This document shows, in pieces, positions 61,300 to 64,000 of a DNA stretch of 64,000 bases. The notes below the pieces were generated by a model. The model saw only the letters and a program-made list of their open reading frames with translations. It ran no database searches and was not told the origin of the DNA. The translations under genes were made by a program, and so were the position numbers. This DNA comes from a bacterium (GTDB taxonomy: Bacteria; 4484-113; JAFGCY01): NCBI GenBank assembly GCA_020849855.1, contig JADZFO010000011.1, positions 16,086-80,085 on the forward strand, read 5' to 3'. Position 1 is the first letter of the stretch. Every line of letters begins with the position of its first letter.

Positions 61300-61776
61300 T
61301 TATGTAGTGCAAAGATCACAATCAAAGTGAGGTACTGTTGAAACCTCGTCGTATTCGCACCAGTGTGTAACGAGCCCGGTGCTCGAATCGTAACATACAC
61401 GAAGAGTCCATTGGGTTACTATCTGTGAATCCACCACAGGATGCTTACGATCAAAAACATCTGTCGTATATGCGTTTTCATAGCCGGAGATCAATGTCCC
61501 GCAAACAGACTGTGTCCATGTCTGGACTTCCTGCTGCTCGGTGGAAGTACCATTGTTACTGCAAATACAACCTGGCACTCTGGGCGTGGCAGTCATACTG
61601 GCCGCGCCTAGTGGTTGATTCTGCTGACATTCCCACTGAGGATCGGGAATCTGTTGATGAACCAAGTCAATATCGCCGACATCCCAGGTCGGCGTACCTA
61701 AATCGGCACCAGCAGGCGTCGCCAGTAGACATACCAACGACATAGCAATCCAGTGACTCTTGGGAGCTCTTAGCAT
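61300..61776 (-). CDS. Cysteine-rich exported protein (island B)
   Basis: 158 residues from the ATG at 61776 (GAGG site). The in-frame upstream extension is unsupported. Signal peptide MLRAPKSHWIAMSLVCLLAT ends at PAGA. The mature chain has eight cysteines (WEC, GCIC, SVC, RVC, HWC and a terminal DCDLC). It has the same length as the island A protein, the same MLR[SA] start, the same W-x-VxD-x-x-LxHQ region and a similar C-x-x-C end. Only part of the cysteine spacing is conserved, so the family is diverging fast. It is encoded about 130 bp downstream of rnhB and directly before the lipoprotein gene. Function unknown. Confidence 0.77.
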   Translation of the reverse strand: MLRAPKSHWIAMSLVCLLATPAGADLGTPTWDVGDIDLVHQQIPDPQWECQQNQPLGAASMTATPRVPGCICSNNGTSTEQQEVQTWTQSVCGTLISGYENAYTTDVFDRKHPVVDSQIVTQWTLRVCYDSSTGLVTHWCEYDEVSTVPHFDCDLCTT

Positions 61777-61906
61777 TAAACCATCCTCACAAATGCAGAT
61801 CAAAGCAAGCCTACCAAAAAAAAGGAGACATTTCAAGGCACCAAGTCACACTTTTTCTTGATTTTATTCTGCTGGTCGAGACGCTTGTAAACCTAACACA
61901 CAACGA

Positions 61907-62560
61907 TTAGAAGAGACTTCCCTGCAGGATCTCCTGCACCGGCCTGAAGCTGCGGCGGTGGATCTCACAGGGGCCGTGGGCCAGCAGGGCAGCGCGGTGC
62001 TCCGGTGTGCCATAGCCCACGTGGCGCTCGAAGCCGTAGTGCGGATACGCAAGCGCCAGCTCACGCATCATGCGGTCGCGCTCCACCTTGGCCAGGATGC
62101 TGGCCGCGGCGATGCAGAGAATCTCGGCGTCGCCGTCAATCACGCCCTGCACGGGCAGGCGCCCGCCGGCCAGGGATTCCGCCCCGGCCAGGCCGCGCAT
62201 CTGTGGCAGGTGCGGGCCGTCAATTAGAACATACTCGGGCTGCAGGCCCAGCTGGCCCACCGCGGCCTGCATGGCGGCCAAAGAGGCCTGCAGGATATTG
62301 ACGCGCTCGATCTCCCGCGGGCTCATGGAACAGACAGCCCAGGCGATGGCCTGCTCGCGGATCAGGATGGCCGCGGCTTCACGGGCCTCCAGCTTCAGCA
62401 GCTTGGAGTCGTTCAGCCCGCCGGGGATGGCCTCGTAGTTCAGCACCACGGCAGCGGCGACCACCGGCCCGGCCAGCGCGCCGCGGCCGGCCTCGTCGCA
62501 GCCGCAGACCAGGCGCTTGCCCTCGGCCAGCAGTGCCCGCTCCAGCGCGCTGATTTCCAT
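61907..62560 (-). CDS. rnhB: Ribonuclease HII
   Basis: 217 residues from the ATG at 62560. CGCDEAGRGALAGP with the catalytic Asp-Glu, LIDGPHLPQM and [15 protein letters not shown], then the C-terminal [20 protein letters not shown] are all typical of RNase HII, which removes ribonucleotides and RNA primers from DNA. A TATGCT box (62568-62573) ends seven bases before this ATG, favouring it over the ATG at 62572. lspA lies upstream on the same strand. The last 185 bases are duplicated at 60161-60345, so the present 3' end may have been brought in with island B. Confidence 0.96.
   Translation of the reverse strand: MEISALERALLAEGKRLVCGCDEAGRGALAGPVVAAAVVLNYEAIPGGLNDSKLLKLEAREAAAILIREQAIAWAVCSMSPREIERVNILQASLAAMQAAVGQLGLQPEYVLIDGPHLPQMRGLAGAESLAGGRLPVQGVIDGDAEILCIAAASILAKVERDRMMRELALAYPHYGFERHVGYGTPEHRAALLAHGPCEIHRRSFRPVQEILQGSLF
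61921..62105. repeat. 185-bp direct repeat, right copy (inside rnhB)
   Basis: Pairs with 60161-60345; see that entry. It covers codons for the C-terminal part of RNase HII. Confidence 0.92.
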
Positions 62561-62694
62561 CGCTGTGAGCATAACTCAGGCAGAGGCGCAGGGAAACCGA
62601 TCCAAAGGAGTTATCCGGCAAACCGAGTTCCACATAGGCTGGAATCTCAGAGGGGTGCAAAGCCGGGAGACTGCGCGCTGACAGCGCAGCGGGT

Positions 62695-63663
62695 CTACAG
62701 GACTCGTTCGTCCTTCTCCGGCGGGGTATCGCCGACCGCCAGCTCCGGGCTGACCACGATCTGCTCGATGGTGTGCTCTTCCGGAGTGACCGGGCCGCTG
62801 CGCTGGGCCGGCGCCGCCAGCGCTTCGGCGCTGTCTGCAATCTGTGCCGGCGGGCTTTGCGTATCGTCGGCCAGTGCCTGAGGCTCCTGCTTCGGCGGCT
62901 CCCAGGGCGGCAGGCTCCTGGTATCGATCTCGTGCAGTTTCTGTTCGGCCTTGTCGTCCAGCATCATGCCGCCGGGATAAGGCTTGAAGCCGCCGGCGGG
63001 CTGCGCCGCCTGCTTCTTTTTGCGCATGGCCGAGAGGTCCACGCCCAGCAGGTAGAAGGCCAGGGCCAGGGTGCCGCAGACCGCGCAGGCATCTGCGACA
63101 TTGAAAATCGGGAAGTCGTAGGGATCCCCCAGGCCGGGGAAGATCCGCCCGACCACGGGGATCTTGACGAAGACGAAGTCCACCACTTCCTTCAGGCGGA
63201 AGCGGTCCAGGAAGTTGCCCAGCGCGCCGCCGAGGATCGCCCCGCAGGCGATGGACATGCCAAGGTTGTATTTGAAGGCGCGGTTCCAGGCATAGACCAG
63301 CGCGGCGACGATCAGCAGGCTGACGAAGCTGAGGGCGAAGGAGTTGCCCTCAAAGATGCTCCAGGCCGCCCCGGTGTTGGTGGTCAGGTGCCAGCGCACC
63401 CAGGGGTCCCAGACCATCTGCTCGCCGCCCAGGGGGCCATAGCGTTCGGTCACCATGCCAAGGCCGTCGCCCTTGCCCAGGCCGTCCCAGCGCGTGAAGT
63501 AGTCCTGCATGAACTCGCCAAATCCGGCCTCCGGCCGGATCATCTTGTAGCTGCTCAGCTCGTAGACGAACCAGGCTTTGCTGAGCTGGTCGGCCAGGAT
63601 GATGATGACGGCCAGCGTGACGACCAGACTGGTCAGCGCGTCGCGGGTGGGGGCAGAGTTCAT
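62695..63663 (-). CDS. lspA: Lipoprotein signal peptidase with long C-terminal tail
   Basis: 322 residues from the ATG at 63663. TNTGAAWSIFEGN, GNFLDRFRLKEVVDFV (catalytic Asp153) and FPIFNVADAC (catalytic Asp191) identify LspA, which cleaves lipoprotein signal peptides at the lipobox Cys. The four helices end near residue 208. About 110 more residues follow (RKKKQAAQPAGG ... PPEKDERVL), Pro/Glu/Ala-rich and probably disordered in the cytoplasm. An extra segment of about 30 residues (GFGEFMQDYFTRWDGLGKGD) is inserted after helix 1. Standard LspA is about 160 residues. A TACACT -10 box lies nine bases before the ATG. It would process the many lipoproteins encoded in the window. Confidence 0.95.
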   Translation of the reverse strand: MNSAPTRDALTSLVVTLAVIIILADQLSKAWFVYELSSYKMIRPEAGFGEFMQDYFTRWDGLGKGDGLGMVTERYGPLGGEQMVWDPWVRWHLTTNTGAAWSIFEGNSFALSFVSLLIVAALVYAWNRAFKYNLGMSIACGAILGGALGNFLDRFRLKEVVDFVFVKIPVVGRIFPGLGDPYDFPIFNVADACAVCGTLALAFYLLGVDLSAMRKKKQAAQPAGGFKPYPGGMMLDDKAEQKLHEIDTRSLPPWEPPKQEPQALADDTQSPPAQIADSAEALAAPAQRSGPVTPEEHTIEQIVVSPELAVGDTPPEKDERVL

Positions 63664-63774
63664 GCTGGGCCTAGTGTAGACGATGGGGATGTGACGGGTA
63701 AGGCGGCTCTGGGGTTCGCGTCCGGTCGTTGGCCGATTGTTGAAGGAGGATGTGGATCCGTCAGGAAATCCGAT

Positions 63775-63805
63775 CCAACCGGAGGCACTGAGACACGGAG
63801 ATGGA
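63775..63805. repeat. Distant copy of the GACAC-GAG-CAC repeat
   Basis: CCAACCGGAGGCACTGAGAC followed by ACGGAG matches the core of the repeats at 57815-58060, 5.7 kb away. Non-coding gap upstream of lspA. Confidence 0.6.
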
Positions 63806-63901
63806 AGAGGGCGACAAGCCTTTGACAAGTTCTGAGCATCAACTCATAGCGAGACCCGGCGCAGGCCTTCCTTGTGAACCATCCCGGGTTTCCTGGAGGC
63901 A

Positions 63902-64000
63902 TTAGTCTGTGGTTACGCTGCCAGAAGGACAGTGTAGCTGGTTACGATACCAGTCCTCCTCATACTCTCGCGGTGGGATGAATCCCAGCGGACCCATCAG
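63902..64000 (-). CDS. C-terminal end of a probable IS3-family transposase
   Basis: The minus strand from the right edge reads LMGPLGFIPPREYEEDWYRN then QLHCPSGSVTTD and stops (TAA at 63902-63904). The pattern LG-[YF]-x-x-P-x-x-[YF]-E-x-x-W closes IS3-type (IS911/IS2-like) integrase-fold transposases. Only 32 codons are visible, so the call is tentative. The element end would lie within 63810-63900. Confidence 0.55.
   Translation of the reverse strand: MMGPLGFIPPREYEEDWYRNQLHCPSGSVTTD

Larger units (their letters stand above)
60346..61920. mobile_element. AT-richer genomic island B between rnhB direct repeats
   Basis: 1575 bp of clearly lower GC than both flanks, carrying a cysteine-rich exported protein and a lipoprotein. 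It sits immediately downstream of intact rnhB and upstream of the displaced rnhB 3' fragment. This is the pattern left when an element inserts at a gene's 3' end and supplies a replacement end. No integrase or transposase is present in the interval, so the mechanism is unknown. Confidence 0.65.

Overview
The window is a high-GC chromosomal segment of a diderm (Gram-negative type) bacterium. This is supported by a type IV pilus retraction ATPase (pilT), an extended lipoprotein signal peptidase (lspA) and about fourteen predicted lipoproteins. I cannot assign a phylum from sequence alone. Two traits may help: many genes have a TANNNT -10 box only 5-9 bases before the start codon, which implies leaderless mRNAs, and three lipoproteins join a cohesin-like domain to a dockerin-like EF-hand pair with VQDLTPIGINFG-type helices.

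Layout. 1-9.1 kb: an acidic/lysine-rich secreted protein (cut by the left edge), a CPBP-like membrane protein coupled to dxs, a PKD/propeller lipoprotein and a large two-domain protein with a charged linker. 9.1-10.6 kb: a small ArfA-like ORF, a DUF3892 protein, the SRP RNA gene (ffs) and a RibD-C-type reductase. 10.6-20.4 kb: an M60-like metallopeptidase lipoprotein, then addB-addA. 20.5-22.65 kb: an AT-richer island (island A) with one cysteine-rich exported protein and two related anchored proteins, placed against the 3' end of pilT. 22.65-39.9 kb: pilT, small lipoproteins, a DegT aminotransferase, a trans-sulfuration enzyme, an EEP hydrolase coupled to a zinc-ribbon/ankyrin protein, and more surface lipoproteins. 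40-43.7 kb: topA and dprA. 43.8-45.6 kb: a PKD lipoprotein and a repeat-rich intergenic region. 45.6-57.8 kb: an orphan transketolase C-terminal subunit gene, three cohesin/dockerin lipoprotein genes, truncated cdd and transketolase fragments, a PhoX-like lipoprotein and intact cdd. 57.8-64 kb: several intergenic repeat families, an acyl-CoA synthetase, a duplicated rnhB 3' end flanking a second AT-rich island (island B), rnhB, lspA and the tail of a probable IS3-family transposase.

Housekeeping genes (dxs, ffs, addAB, topA, dprA, rnhB, lspA, pilT, cdd) alternate with a large surface-protein complement. The most interesting material is islands A and B. They share a 158-residue cysteine-rich exported protein family and a second family of anchored proteins with a TGK-x-x-TSF core. 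Island B lies between 185-bp direct repeats of the rnhB 3' end. I know of no described system that matches this pairing. The cohesin+dockerin lipoprotein array, with its duplication scars and a frameshifted signal peptide, and the ArfA-like ORF are the next most interesting.
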